A stretch of DNA of 64,000 bases from Lentzea terrae (GCF_003265345.1 NZ_QFWW01000020.1:706790-770789); one strand, 5' to 3'; positions 34,204-42,755 are shown, counted from the first letter of the stretch. Notes: generated from the letters alone by a model not told the origin. Program-made: numbers and translations.

Positions 34204-35058
34204 CTATTCAGCGCACAGGCACCCGACCCCGCGCTCGATCCACTCCTGCCCGGTCCACGCGGGGTACCGCTCGACCAGCACCGCCCGCACCTCGGCCACC
34301 ACATCCGCGGAGTCCCGCCGCCGCCACGTCTCGTCGCGCAACTCGCACAGGTAGTCCCGCACGCCGGACAACACCTCCGAACCACCCGTGGCCCCGTGCC
34401 CAGGCACCACGATCCGGGGCTGCGCGGCGATCAACCGGTCCATCACACGAATCCACGCCACCCCGGAGACATCGGTGTCGTGGGGCGGGAACCACGGGAA
34501 GATCGCGAACTGGTCCGTCTCGGCGAGGTCGCCGGTGAACAGCACGCCCGCATCCGGCACCTCGATCACCTGGTCCCCCAACGTGTGCCCGCGCCCGGTG
34601 GGCCGCAGCACCACCGAACGACCGCCGAGGTCGAGCGTGTGCACCCCGTCGAACACGACGTCCGGCTCCGGCACCGAGGCCCCGGCCAACCGGTCGGCCA
34701 CAACACCGCCGAACCCGCGGAACATCTCCAGGTAGCCGGCGCCCTTCCGCCTCAAGTCCGCAGCCTGAGCCCGATTCACGAGATACCGGTCGAACACCGA
34801 AGCCCCGAACGCGTGCTCGGGGTGGAAGTGCGTGGTGGTCAGGTAGATCCGCCGCCCGCGAGCCACCTCCGACGCAAACGAAAGCACTGCGGAAGCGTTG
34901 GCAACGCCGAGTCCGGTGTCCACAACGAGAACGGCATCAGTGCCACCGACAACACCGATGTTGGGCACGAGACCAACACCATCGTTCGGGATCACCACAA
35001 CATCAGGAGCAACCGAGACTGCACCGGAAACGTCAACGACGGGGTCGGGAATGTTCAT
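34204..35058 (-). CDS. Metallo-beta-lactamase-fold hydrolase
   Basis: 284 aa from ATG at 35058. Alpha-beta-beta-alpha metallo-hydrolase, similar to SoxH/quinoprotein-relay-type proteins: VPNIGVVGGTDAVLVVDTGLG, THFHPEHAFG, VLFTGDLAETDQF, VVPGHGATG. The usual H-x-H-x-D-H metal motif reads HFHPEH (His77, His79, His82), so the Asp is Glu81, a change that could tune or impair metal binding. No signal peptide. Divergent from a LysR-type regulator that probably controls it (82-bp spacer with an ATAC-N7-GTAT site). Confidence 0.9.
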   Translation of the reverse strand: MNIPDPVVDVSGAVSVAPDVVVIPNDGVGLVPNIGVVGGTDAVLVVDTGLGVANASAVLSFASEVARGRRIYLTTTHFHPEHAFGASVFDRYLVNRAQAADLRRKGAGYLEMFRGFGGVVADRLAGASVPEPDVVFDGVHTLDLGGRSVVLRPTGRGHTLGDQVIEVPDAGVLFTGDLAETDQFAIFPWFPPHDTDVSGVAWIRVMDRLIAAQPRIVVPGHGATGGSEVLSGVRDYLCELRDETWRRRDSADVVAEVRAVLVERYPAWTGQEWIERGVGCLCAE

Positions 35059-35112
35059 GCCCCAACTCCACCGCCTCCCGCCCGAGGCTGTCCAAGACCA
35101 AGAAAACACAGC

Positions 35113-35131
35113 CGATACCGCGCGAGTATCG
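35113..35131. promoter_or_regulatory. LysR-type operator candidate ATAC-N7-GTAT
   Basis: Inverted repeat CGATAC-N7-GTATCG in the spacer between the divergent metallo-hydrolase and LysR genes, 10 bp before the LysR start. This is the T-N11-A pattern typical of LysR-family binding sites, suggesting autoregulation and control of the neighbour. Confidence 0.65.
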
Positions 35132-35140
35132 TGCCTGATC

Positions 35141-35941
35141 ATGGAGCTGCGGACACTGCGCTACTTCGTCGCCGTCGCCGAAGAACTCCACTTCGGGAGG
35201 GCGGCCCGACGGCTCCACATGAGCCAGCCACCACTGAGCCGGGCGATCAAGCACCTGGAAGCCGACCTCGGCACCACGCTGCTGCACCGCTCCCCCGCCG
35301 GCGTCGCGCTCACCGAGTCCGGTCGCACGCTGCTGCACGAGGCGAAAGCCCTGCTGGACCACGCCGACCGCATCAAAGCCAAGCTGGCCAGGACGATCAC
35401 CATCGGCATCCTGGACGACCGCACCGCCGCCGCGCTCGCCGCCGGGTTCCGGCGGAAGCATCCCGACGTCGAGATCCGCATTCGCGAGGCCGACCTCACC
35501 GATCCCACCTGCGGCCTGCGCACCAACCAGGTCGACATCGCCCTCACGCGCGGTCCGTTCCACACAGAAGGCCTCAAAACCCTTGTCCTGCGCGAAGATC
35601 CGGTCGGCGCGGTGCTCAGGGCGGACGACCCGCTCGCAAGCAGACCCCACCTCACCACGAAGGACCTCGACGACCGCACCTGGTTCCAGTTCCCAGAAGG
35701 CACCGACGAGATCTGGCGGAACTACTGGAACGGCGGCAAACCCAGGCAGGGCCCCACGCTTCGCGCAGTGCAGGAGTGCATCCAGTCCGTGCTGTGGAAC
35801 GGCACCGTCGGCCTGGCTCCACTGACAGACCTCGGCGCGGAGCTGAAGGTGGTGCCGCTCGCGGACATGCCGCCCAGCCCGGTCGTCCTCGCGTGGAAGA
35901 ACGACGATCCGCTGATCAGGTCCTTTATCGAAACAGTCTGA
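35141..35941 (+). CDS. LysR-family transcriptional regulator
   Basis: 266 aa from ATG at 35141 (MELRTLRYFVAVAEELHFGRAARRLHMSQPPLSRAIKHLEADLGTTLLHR). Winged-helix domain in residues 1-65, substrate-binding domain from about 88 (ITIGILDDRTAAALAAGF; LREDPVGAVLRADDPLA; IQSVLWNGTVGLAPLTDLG). Length is at the short end of the family. Acts as a tetramer activating a divergent promoter when a ligand is bound (family knowledge). Likely target is the metallo-hydrolase gene. Confidence 0.94.
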   Translation: MELRTLRYFVAVAEELHFGRAARRLHMSQPPLSRAIKHLEADLGTTLLHRSPAGVALTESGRTLLHEAKALLDHADRIKAKLARTITIGILDDRTAAALAAGFRRKHPDVEIRIREADLTDPTCGLRTNQVDIALTRGPFHTEGLKTLVLREDPVGAVLRADDPLASRPHLTTKDLDDRTWFQFPEGTDEIWRNYWNGGKPRQGPTLRAVQECIQSVLWNGTVGLAPLTDLGAELKVVPLADMPPSPVVLAWKNDDPLIRSFIETV

Positions 35942-35973
35942 CTTTACATCTCGCCCTTACTTGTCAAACCGGT

Positions 35974-35998
35974 TTTACAACTCCTACGGTTTTGTAAA
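35974..35998 (+). promoter_or_regulatory. Inverted repeat TTTACAA-N11-TTGTAAA in alkB promoter
   Basis: Seven-base perfect arms separated by 11 bp, starting 47 bp before the alkB start codon and overlapping a possible promoter (TTGTCA at 35961-35966, AT-rich about 18 bp later). Likely operator of the TetR-family regulator encoded downstream of alkB. Confidence 0.65.
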
Positions 35999-36020
35999 GC
36001 CCGCGACGGAGGAGCGACCG

Positions 36021-37412
36021 ATGACAGGCACTGTCACGCCCGGCTCGACCGAGCAGTGGAAGGACCGCAAGCGCTACCTGTGGCTGATCGGTCTGGTGGT
36101 CCCGTCGCTCGCCTTCGTCGCACTGGGCCTGCACGCGCTGACCGGCTGGGACATCTGGCTGTGGACCGGCCCGGTCGTCGTGCTGCTGATCGTTCCGGCC
36201 ATCGACCTGCTGGCCGGTCTCGACCGCTCCAACCCGCCGGACGAGCTGATCGAGGCGCTGGAGCAGGACCGCTACTACCGCTGGATCACGTTCCTGTTCC
36301 TGCCGATCCAGTACGCGGGCTTCGTCGTGGCCTTCTACGTGATCGCGACCGGCGATCTGTCCACAACCGACAAGATCGGGCTCGCGGTGTCCATCGGGTG
36401 CATCGGCGGCATCGGCATCAACACCGCGCACGAGTTGGGGCACAAGAAGGAGAGCCACGAGCGCTGGCTGTCCAAGATCGCGCTGGCGCAGAGCTTCTAC
36501 GGCCACTTCTACATCGAGCACAACCGCGGTCACCACGTGCGCGTCGCGACGCCGGAGGACCCCGCCAGCGCGCGGGTCGGCGAGAGCTTCTACCGGTTCT
36601 GGCCGCGCACCGTCGCCGGGTCCGTGCGAAGCGCTTGGCGGCTGGAGAAGAAGCGGTACGCACGCCGCGACCGGCATCCGTGGCGCATCGGCAACGACGT
36701 GCTCAACGCGTGGCTGATGTCGGCGGTGCTGTGGGGCGCGATGATCTGGTGGCTCGGGGTGGGCATCCTGCCGTACCTGGTGCTGCAGGCCGTGGTCGGC
36801 TTCTCGTTGCTGGAAGTCGTGAACTACATGGAGCACTACGGCATGCTGCGGCAGAAAGTCGGGATCCCCGGCCGCGTGCGGTACGAGCGCGTGAACCCCA
36901 GCCACAGCTGGAACTCCAACAACATCGCCACCAACGTCCTGCTCTACCACCTGCAACGGCACAGCGACCACCACGCGAACCCGGTGCGGCGCTATCAAAC
37001 GCTGCGGGACTTCGAGGAGTCGCCGGTGCTGCCCACCGGGTACGCGGGCATGATCCTGCTCGCGCTGGTGCCCCCGTTGTGGCGCCGCGTCATGGACCCG
37101 CGGGTGCTCGCCCACTTCAACGGCGACATGAGCCTCGCGAACATCCACCCGCCGAAACGGGAACGCGTCCTGGCCCGCTACCCGCAGGCGCCCGGCACCG
37201 CTCACCTCACGACCGACACCATCGCGACGCTCGACGGAGACGCCGCCGGTGGCCGCTGTCCCGGTTGCGGCTACGTTTACGACTCCGCGGTCGGTGCTCC
37301 CCGCGAGGGGTTCCCGGCGGGAACACCGTGGTCGGCCGTCCCCGACTCCTGGTGCTGTCCTGACTGCGGGGTCCGGGAAAAGGTCGACTTCGTCTCCATC
37401 GGGGCTTCATGA
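36021..37412 (+). CDS. alkB: Alkane 1-monooxygenase fused to rubredoxin
   Basis: 463 aa; ATG at 36021 with GGAGGAG upstream. Integral-membrane AlkB domain (residues about 15-390) with the histidine boxes HELGHKKE, EHNRGHH and LQRHSDHHA, plus NYMEHYGM; six hydrophobic segments. After a linker the protein continues into a rubredoxin (about 413-463) with both iron-binding pairs, CPGCGYVYD and CCPDCGVREKVDF. Hydroxylates the terminal carbon of n-alkanes, with the fused rubredoxin replacing a separate electron carrier; rubredoxin reductase must be supplied elsewhere. Fused AlkB-Rd (AlkW-type) is known in some actinomycetes. Overlaps the downstream TetR gene (ATGA). Confidence 0.96.
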   Translation: MTGTVTPGSTEQWKDRKRYLWLIGLVVPSLAFVALGLHALTGWDIWLWTGPVVVLLIVPAIDLLAGLDRSNPPDELIEALEQDRYYRWITFLFLPIQYAGFVVAFYVIATGDLSTTDKIGLAVSIGCIGGIGINTAHELGHKKESHERWLSKIALAQSFYGHFYIEHNRGHHVRVATPEDPASARVGESFYRFWPRTVAGSVRSAWRLEKKRYARRDRHPWRIGNDVLNAWLMSAVLWGAMIWWLGVGILPYLVLQAVVGFSLLEVVNYMEHYGMLRQKVGIPGRVRYERVNPSHSWNSNNIATNVLLYHLQRHSDHHANPVRRYQTLRDFEESPVLPTGYAGMILLALVPPLWRRVMDPRVLAHFNGDMSLANIHPPKRERVLARYPQAPGTAHLTTDTIATLDGDAAGGRCPGCGYVYDSAVGAPREGFPAGTPWSAVPDSWCCPDCGVREKVDFVSIGAS

Positions 37413-37975
37413 CACCACTGCGCGACGCGATCCTGTCGGTCACCGCCAAGCTGATCACGGATCAGGGCTGGCAGGCGGTGACGATGTCGCGGCTGGCGGC
37501 CGAGCTGAACGTGAGCCGGCAGACCGTCTACAACGAGGTCGGCGCCAAACCCCAGCTGGCGGAGGCGGTCGTGCTCACCGAGCTCGGCCGCTTCCTCGCC
37601 GTTGTCACCACCGCCTTCGACGAGCACCCCGGCGACGTGCTGCCGGCGATCCACGCCGCCGTCCAGAGCGTGCTGGAGTTCGCGCAGGACAACGCCTTGC
37701 TGCACGCCGTTGTCTCCGCTACGCACGGGGCGAACACCGAACTGCTGCCGTTGCTCACCACGCACACCGACGGGCTGCTGGACGCGGCGAAGGCCGTGGT
37801 CATGCGCTGCTTGGCGACCTACGAGCTGCCACTGGAGAAGCACGAGCTCGACATCGCGGTCGACCTGATCGTCCGGCACGTGCTCAGCCACGTGATGCAG
37901 CCGTCGAACACCCCCGTCGACACGGCCGCCGCGGTGACTTGGGCAGCCGCCAAACTTCTGGGCGAACAGCGCTAG
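37409..37975 (+). CDS. TetR-family regulator downstream of alkB
   Basis: 188 aa, ATG overlapping the alkB stop. N-terminal helix-turn-helix (LITDQGWQAVTMSRLAAELNVSRQTVYNEVGAKPQLAEAVV) followed by a helical ligand domain. Same position as the AlkX-type regulator that represses alkB-rubredoxin clusters and is induced by fatty acids (family knowledge), so repression of its own operon through the palindrome at 35974-35998 is likely. The last 4 bp overlap the convergent MarR gene. Confidence 0.93.
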   Translation: MTPLRDAILSVTAKLITDQGWQAVTMSRLAAELNVSRQTVYNEVGAKPQLAEAVVLTELGRFLAVVTTAFDEHPGDVLPAIHAAVQSVLEFAQDNALLHAVVSATHGANTELLPLLTTHTDGLLDAAKAVVMRCLATYELPLEKHELDIAVDLIVRHVLSHVMQPSNTPVDTAAAVTWAAAKLLGEQR

Positions 37976-38397
37976 CCGAGCGCGGCGTCCAGCAGGTCGC
38001 CCAGCTGATCCAGCTGTGCGGCCGAGAGCGCGCCGAACGACGACTCGATGATCTCGTCGACCAGGTCCTGACCGGCGGCCCGCAACCGTGCGCCGTCTTC
38101 GGTGAGCCGGTGACGTACCGCCCGACCAGGCCCCGCGACCCGTTCGATGAGGCCGCGCTCGGCCATGCGCACCGCGAGCGAACCGAACGACTGGTCGGTC
38201 TGGAAGGTCAGCATCGCCAGGTCGTGCAGTGACGCGTCGGGCTGACGGTGCAGGTGGCGCAGGGTGTCCCACTGCACCAGCGACAGCCCGAGCGGGGCCA
38301 GCGCCTGGCTCAGCGCGCGGTGGTGGCGGTGTTGCAGGCGCTTCACGGCGAGCGCGACGTCAGCGGGACGGTGCTTCACACCGCAGATCTTAGCCAT
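37972..38397 (-). CDS. MarR-family transcriptional regulator
   Basis: 141 aa, ATG at 38397. Winged-helix MarR pattern: LAVKRLQHRHHRALSQALAPLGLSLVQWDTLRHLHRQPDASLHDLAMLTFQTDQSFGSLAVRMAERGLIER and RAVRHRLTEDGARL (wing). Divergent from an alpha/beta hydrolase; the 37-bp spacer is almost entirely palindromic (two sites), so it most likely represses both genes. Ligand unknown. Confidence 0.94.
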   Translation of the reverse strand: MAKICGVKHRPADVALAVKRLQHRHHRALSQALAPLGLSLVQWDTLRHLHRQPDASLHDLAMLTFQTDQSFGSLAVRMAERGLIERVAGPGRAVRHRLTEDGARLRAAGQDLVDEIIESSFGALSAAQLDQLGDLLDAALG

Positions 38398-38406
38398 CTT
38401 GCTTAA

Positions 38407-38433
38407 ATAAGGATCCTTATCTAAGGTTCCTTA
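38407..38433. promoter_or_regulatory. Double MarR operator: ATAAGGATCCTTAT and TAAGGTTCCTTA
   Basis: A perfect 14-bp palindrome (38407-38420) followed at once by a second copy with a TT centre (38422-38433), the second ending one base before the hydrolase ATG at 38435. Both lie in the 37-bp divergent spacer; bound regulator would block promoter and start site together. Confidence 0.75.
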
Positions 38434-38434
38434 T

Positions 38435-39109
38435 ATGACTACCACCCACTTGCTCCTCCACGGCGGAGGCGGCGTCCACACGATGACGAAGTTCGCTGAT
38501 TTGCTGGCCGAACGCACCGGCTCCGAGGTGCTGTTACCCACCCATCCAGGCTTCGGCGGCACGCCGTGGCCCGCCGAACTGACCGGCGTCGCCGAGCTCG
38601 CCAGGCACTACGTGACGATGCTGGACGAGCTCGATCACACCGGCGTGACGGTGCTCGGCAACTCCTTCGGCGGCTGGCTGGCCGCCGAGATCGCCCTGCT
38701 GCACAGCCCCCGCGTCAGCGCGGCGGTGATCGTCAACGGGATCGGCGTCGAGGTCGACGGCCACCCCGCGACCGACATCAGCGGCTTCACCCTCGCCGAG
38801 ATCCAGGCACACTCGTGGCACGACCCGGCCAAAGCACCCGCGCCGGCGAGCGACGGCCCGAGCCCGGACGTGCAGGCGCTCATCGGCTACACCGGCCCGT
38901 CGATGTCCGACCCCACGCTGCTCGACCGGCTCCGCGACGTGCAGATCCCTGTGCGCGTGCTGTGGGGCGAGAGCGACCGCATCGTCGACCCCGCGTACGG
39001 CAAGGCCTACGCCGCCGCGATCCCGGGGGCGACGTTCACGCTGCTCCCCCGCACCGGCCACCTGCCGCAGCTGGAGACGCCGGAGGAGCTGCTCGAGGCG
39101 TTGCGCTAG
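38435..39109 (+). CDS. Alpha/beta hydrolase
   Basis: 224 aa. Oxyanion HGGGGVH at the N-terminus, nucleophile elbow GNSFGGW, acid in GESDRIVDP and late catalytic His in RTGHLPQLETP. Soluble cytoplasmic esterase-like enzyme; substrate unknown. Very short or no leader: the MarR operator reaches to its start codon. Probably acts on the ligand of the divergent MarR regulator (inference). The stop overlaps the next, convergent gene by 4 bp. Confidence 0.92.
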   Translation: MTTTHLLLHGGGGVHTMTKFADLLAERTGSEVLLPTHPGFGGTPWPAELTGVAELARHYVTMLDELDHTGVTVLGNSFGGWLAAEIALLHSPRVSAAVIVNGIGVEVDGHPATDISGFTLAEIQAHSWHDPAKAPAPASDGPSPDVQALIGYTGPSMSDPTLLDRLRDVQIPVRVLWGESDRIVDPAYGKAYAAAIPGATFTLLPRTGHLPQLETPEELLEALR

Positions 39110-39498
39110 AAGTGGTCGCGGCTGGTCAGCTCGTGCTCCATGGCGTCGGCGCGCGCGACCAGCAGGGTGAGCGGGCGCTCGAACTCCTCGCGGATGCTCA
39201 GCTCCTCGAGCGGCGCCACGTGCTTGAGCAGCGCGATGCCGTCGACGATCCCGGCACCGCCGAGCTCCGGCGCGCCGGCCAGCTCGAGGAAGCGCAGCAG
39301 GTCGACCTCGTCGGCGCGGCCGACCGGCGAGGAGATCTCCACCCACGCCTTGCCGTCCAGGTCCGGCAGGTGGTGCACGGAGACCTGCTGGGTGCGTTCC
39401 CCGTCGGTGCCGAGCCGGAACCGCAGCCAGTCGTCGGTCTCCTCCAGCACCTCGTAGCGCACCCGGACAAAGTTGATCACTTCGATCCACGACGTCAC
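39106..39498 (-). CDS. YbjN/type III chaperone-like small protein
   Basis: 130 aa, taken from GTG at 39498 (GTG at 39504 is possible). The layout, VINFVRVRYEVLEETDDWLRFRLG, HHLPDLDGKAWVEISSPVG, IVDGIALLKHVAPLEELSIREEFERPLTLLVARADAMEHEL, resembles the alpha-beta YbjN/secretion-chaperone fold (V..L..L..N......I..G..L.H..PL..L). No catalytic motif; probably a protein-binding adaptor. Convergent with the hydrolase and divergent from the amylase gene. Confidence 0.75.
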   Translation of the reverse strand: MTSWIEVINFVRVRYEVLEETDDWLRFRLGTDGERTQQVSVHHLPDLDGKAWVEISSPVGRADEVDLLRFLELAGAPELGGAGIVDGIALLKHVAPLEELSIREEFERPLTLLVARADAMEHELTSRDHF

Positions 39499-39589
39499 GC
39501 CCACACCGTAGCGGTCGCGACCGCGCCGCCACCGGCATTCCACTGTGGACGCGCCCGTACGCCCGGCGGACGAACTCGGCGTGAAACTT

Positions 39590-39652
39590 CTTGCAACCCT
39601 TCCCGGTACGAGCGCCGGCTGGTACGAACGGGTGAAGAATCCCTGTTGCAAG
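39590..39652 (+). promoter_or_regulatory. CTTGCAA / TTGCAAG elements upstream of amylase
   Basis: CTTGCAA at 39590-39596 (within AAACTTCTTGCAA) and TTGCAAG at 39646-39652, in the 162-bp gap before the amylase start. They resemble the CTTGCA-type repeats reported in front of actinomycete amylase and chitinase genes that respond to MalR-like regulators. The second overlaps the ribosome site. Confidence 0.4.
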
Positions 39653-39660
39653 GAGACACC

Positions 39661-41025
39661 GTGGTTTCCTCTGCTCTTCGTGTGGTGCTCATCGCCGCGC
39701 TGGCCGCGGCCGTGTGCACACCTGTGCAAGGTTTTGCAGCCCCTCCGGGCAACAAGGACGTCACCGTCACCCTGTTCCAGTGGCCGTTCGCCCGAGTGGC
39801 GGCGGAGTGCACCGGCGTGCTGGGCCCCAAGGGCTACGGCTACGTGGAGGTGTCCCCTGCGACCGAACACGTCCAGGGTCCCCAGTGGTGGACGTCCTAC
39901 CAGCCGGTCAGCTACAAGATCGCCGGGCGGCTCGGTGACGAGACCGCCTTCCGAAACATGATCACGACCTGCCACAACGCGGGCGTCAAGGTGATCGCCG
40001 ACGCCGTGATCAACCACATGAGCGCCGGCTCGGGCACCGGCACCGGCGGGTCCGGCTACTCGAAGTACAACTACCCCGGCGTGTACAGCGACTGGGACTT
40101 CCACTCCTGCCGCTCGCCGATCTCCAACTACGCCGACCGCGGCAACGTGCAGAACTGCGAGCTCGTCGGACTGTCCGATCTGGACACCGGCAGCGACTAC
40201 GTGCGGGGCGCGATCGCCGGGTACCTGAACCGGCTCATCGCCATGGGCGTGGACGGGTTCCGCGTCGACGCCGCCAAGCACATGGCCGCCGCCGACCTCG
40301 CCGCGATCAAGGCCAAGCTGACCAACCCCGGCATCTTCTGGGTGCACGAGGTCATCTACGGCGCCGGCGAGGCGGTGCAGCCGGGCGAGTACACCGGTTC
40401 CGGCGACGTGGACGAGTTCCGCTACGCCTACGACCTCAAGCGGATCTTCCAGCACGAGAACCTGGCGTACCTGCGCACGTTCGGCCAGTCGTGGGGCTTC
40501 CTGCCGAGCGGGCAGGCCAGGCCGTTCGTGGACAACTGGGACACCGAGCGCAACGGTTCCACGTTGACCTACAAGGACAACTCCACCTACACGCTGGCCA
40601 ACGTGTTCATGCTCGCCTGGCCCTACGGCTCGCCGCAGGTGTACTCCGGGTACGAGTTCAGCGACAAGGACGCGGGTCCGCCCGGCAACTCGGTGTGCTT
40701 CAGCGGCTGGAAGTGCCAGCACGTGTGGACCCAGATCGCGAACATGGTCGCCTTCCGCAACACCGTGGCCGGCACCGACGTGAGCAACTGGTGGGACAAC
40801 GGTTACGACGCCGTCGCCTTCAGCCGCGGCAACAAGGGCTTCGTCGCGATCAACCGGGAGACGTTCGCGGTGACGAACACGTTCCAGACGTCACTGCCGG
40901 CCGGAACCTACTGCAACGTCCAGGAGAACGGCTGCGCCCGCGTCACCGTCGACTCCTCCGGCCGGTTCACCGCCACCCTGGGCGCGGGCACGGCGCTCGC
41001 CCTGCACGTCAACGCGCGGGGGTGA
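39661..41025 (+). CDS. Secreted alpha-amylase (GH13)
   Basis: 454 aa, GTG at 39661 preceded by AGGAG. Signal peptide (VVSSALRVVLIAALAAAVCTPVQGFA). GH13 conserved regions: DAVINH (region I), GVDGFRVDAAKH (region II, nucleophile Asp), IFWVHEVIY (region III, acid Glu), and FVDNWDTER (region IV Asp). Ends with a beta C-domain (GTYCNVQENGCARVTVDSSG...LALHVNARG) and lacks a starch-binding module. Endo-hydrolyses alpha-1,4-glucans outside the cell. Typical of the animal-like actinomycete amylases. Its last 17 bp overlap the convergent metalloprotease gene. Confidence 0.95.
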   Translation: MVSSALRVVLIAALAAAVCTPVQGFAAPPGNKDVTVTLFQWPFARVAAECTGVLGPKGYGYVEVSPATEHVQGPQWWTSYQPVSYKIAGRLGDETAFRNMITTCHNAGVKVIADAVINHMSAGSGTGTGGSGYSKYNYPGVYSDWDFHSCRSPISNYADRGNVQNCELVGLSDLDTGSDYVRGAIAGYLNRLIAMGVDGFRVDAAKHMAAADLAAIKAKLTNPGIFWVHEVIYGAGEAVQPGEYTGSGDVDEFRYAYDLKRIFQHENLAYLRTFGQSWGFLPSGQARPFVDNWDTERNGSTLTYKDNSTYTLANVFMLAWPYGSPQVYSGYEFSDKDAGPPGNSVCFSGWKCQHVWTQIANMVAFRNTVAGTDVSNWWDNGYDAVAFSRGNKGFVAINRETFAVTNTFQTSLPAGTYCNVQENGCARVTVDSSGRFTATLGAGTALALHVNARG

Positions 41026-42703
41026 GGTAGCCCCAGCGAGTGCGGGCGGCGGCGTCCTCCAGTCCGGAGAAGCCCTCGTTCGACACGAAGTGGTCCTCTC
41101 CGAAGTCGATGTCGGTGTCGTCGGCGTTGCCGCCGACGCCATCGGCACCGACCGCGAACATCGCCCTGGGGTTGCCGCCCTGGTCCATCAACGTGTCGTG
41201 CTCGTTGAACTGGTGCTGGTGCCACGACCCGGACAGGTGCCCCAGTTCGTGCGCCGCGATGTTGCCCAGCGCCCGGCCGACGAACTTCGCCCGGTCGCTC
41301 TCCGGCCTGAGGTAGGTGTTGAGCGAGACCGACGAACCCGCTGGAGCGCTCAGCAGGTCGAGCTGCACCAGTGCGGTTTCCTCGTGCCCGAAGTTGCCGG
41401 GGTCGATGGTCTGCGCGATGGCCACGGTCTCGACCCCCGACTCGGCGATCGTGCCGCCGATCACCAGCCGGCTGACGTTGCGCTGTCCCCACGGATCCGC
41501 GTGGTCGCGGCTGTTGAGCAGCCGGACGCCGAACTTCCCGTGCAGCGCCAGGTTTTCCCGGATCGTGTCGACGGCTGCGGTGATGACCGCGTTCTCCTCG
41601 CCTTGCAGACCCCAGTTCTGCAGGAACCTCTTCAGCGGTGACAGCTGCTTCTCCCCCGGCGCGCCCCACACGCTCGTGTCCACCAACGCGCCGTTGAAGT
41701 CCACGAACACCGTCTGCAGTCCGGCTTTCTCGCTGCCGGGCCGGAACGCCTTGACCGTCAGCTCATAACGTCCGGCGCCGTCCTCGACCCCGACGTAGTA
41801 CCGGCCGTCGCGGGGCGCCACGTGGTCCGCGACCGCGTTGCCGCCTCCGGGCAGCGGGCTTTCCTCCGGGTAGACGCCGGAGAAGTCCTGCTGCGACGCC
41901 ATCACCTCACGGCCCCGGATGTCGTGCACGACGACCTTGCGCGCCGCACCCGTCACCGACGCGCCGATCACGTCGCCCGCCTTGAGGTCGATGGCGAAGA
42001 AGTCCTTGTCCCCCTTGCCTTCGCCGGCTGCGAGTGTCAACTCGTAGGAGCCGGACGTGTTCTGCGTGCCGGTGACGCGCACGAAGTAGTCCGCGCCTTT
42101 CGCCAGCTCGACCTCAAGCCGTGCGTCGGTGCTCACGCCGACCGTGTCGTTGGACGCGATCTCCTTGCCAGCGCTGTCGAACACCGTCAGCACGGTGTCG
42201 AGGTCGCTGCCGTCCGTGCGGGTGGTGAGCTTTGTACGTCCGGTGCCGCGCAACCGGTAGAAGTCCTGGTCGTGTTGTGCGATCTTGCCGGTCGTGCGGA
42301 TCGCGCGGTGGGTCGTGCCGACGCCCGTGTCGCCAGCAGTTGCCTGCGTGTCGTTCGGTTCCGCGAACTCGTTGACGGTCGGCATCGTCGGGTCTGCGAG
42401 CAGTGAACCCGTGAACAAGGCGCTTCGCTTGAAGCCCGTGAGCTCGGCCGTCCACGGGCTGTCGTTGCGCCCACGGGCCGACGCCGGTTCTCGTTCCGCG
42501 TAGGTGTGGCCAGGTGCTTGGGAGGTGAGCACTCGCGCCCTGGTCTTGGCTTCCCGCGCTTTCGCCGCCTTGGCCAGGTCTGCTGTGCCTGGATCCTGCA
42601 GGAACGCCAGCAGCGGGTCCGGCTGGACCGGTGCCGGAGCCGCGACGGCGGTCTGCCCGCTCAGCACCAGCGCGGTGACGGCGACTACTCCCGAGAAACG
42701 CAT
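41009..42703 (-). CDS. Secreted HExxHxxGxxH metalloprotease with pre-peptidase domains
   Basis: 564 aa from ATG at 42703 with signal peptide (MRFSGVVAVTALVLSGQTAVA). Two pre-peptidase C-terminal-type beta domains (about 105-210, HRAIRTTGKIAQHDQDFYRLRG...GSYELTLAAGE; about 210-310, DKDFFAIDLKAGDVIGASV...GRYELTVKAFR). Catalytic region from about 315 (TVFVDFNG) with the zinc site HELGHLSGSWH (His485, Glu486, His489, His495). Probably a metzincin-like extracellular endopeptidase. An LPQP-like polar N-terminal region of about 80 residues may be a pro-segment. Confidence 0.9.
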   Translation of the reverse strand: MRFSGVVAVTALVLSGQTAVAAPAPVQPDPLLAFLQDPGTADLAKAAKAREAKTRARVLTSQAPGHTYAEREPASARGRNDSPWTAELTGFKRSALFTGSLLADPTMPTVNEFAEPNDTQATAGDTGVGTTHRAIRTTGKIAQHDQDFYRLRGTGRTKLTTRTDGSDLDTVLTVFDSAGKEIASNDTVGVSTDARLEVELAKGADYFVRVTGTQNTSGSYELTLAAGEGKGDKDFFAIDLKAGDVIGASVTGAARKVVVHDIRGREVMASQQDFSGVYPEESPLPGGGNAVADHVAPRDGRYYVGVEDGAGRYELTVKAFRPGSEKAGLQTVFVDFNGALVDTSVWGAPGEKQLSPLKRFLQNWGLQGEENAVITAAVDTIRENLALHGKFGVRLLNSRDHADPWGQRNVSRLVIGGTIAESGVETVAIAQTIDPGNFGHEETALVQLDLLSAPAGSSVSLNTYLRPESDRAKFVGRALGNIAAHELGHLSGSWHQHQFNEHDTLMDQGGNPRAMFAVGADGVGGNADDTDIDFGEDHFVSNEGFSGLEDAAARTRWGYLTPAR

Positions 42704-42755
42704 GTCGTCCAGACCTACACCGTGCAGCGGACGCAAGACCAGGGTTCTGGCCCAA

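Noticed and set aside
36631..36645. GAAGCGCTT within alkB as another LacI-type site
   Set aside because: Only a partial match inside coding sequence, with no flanking symmetry.
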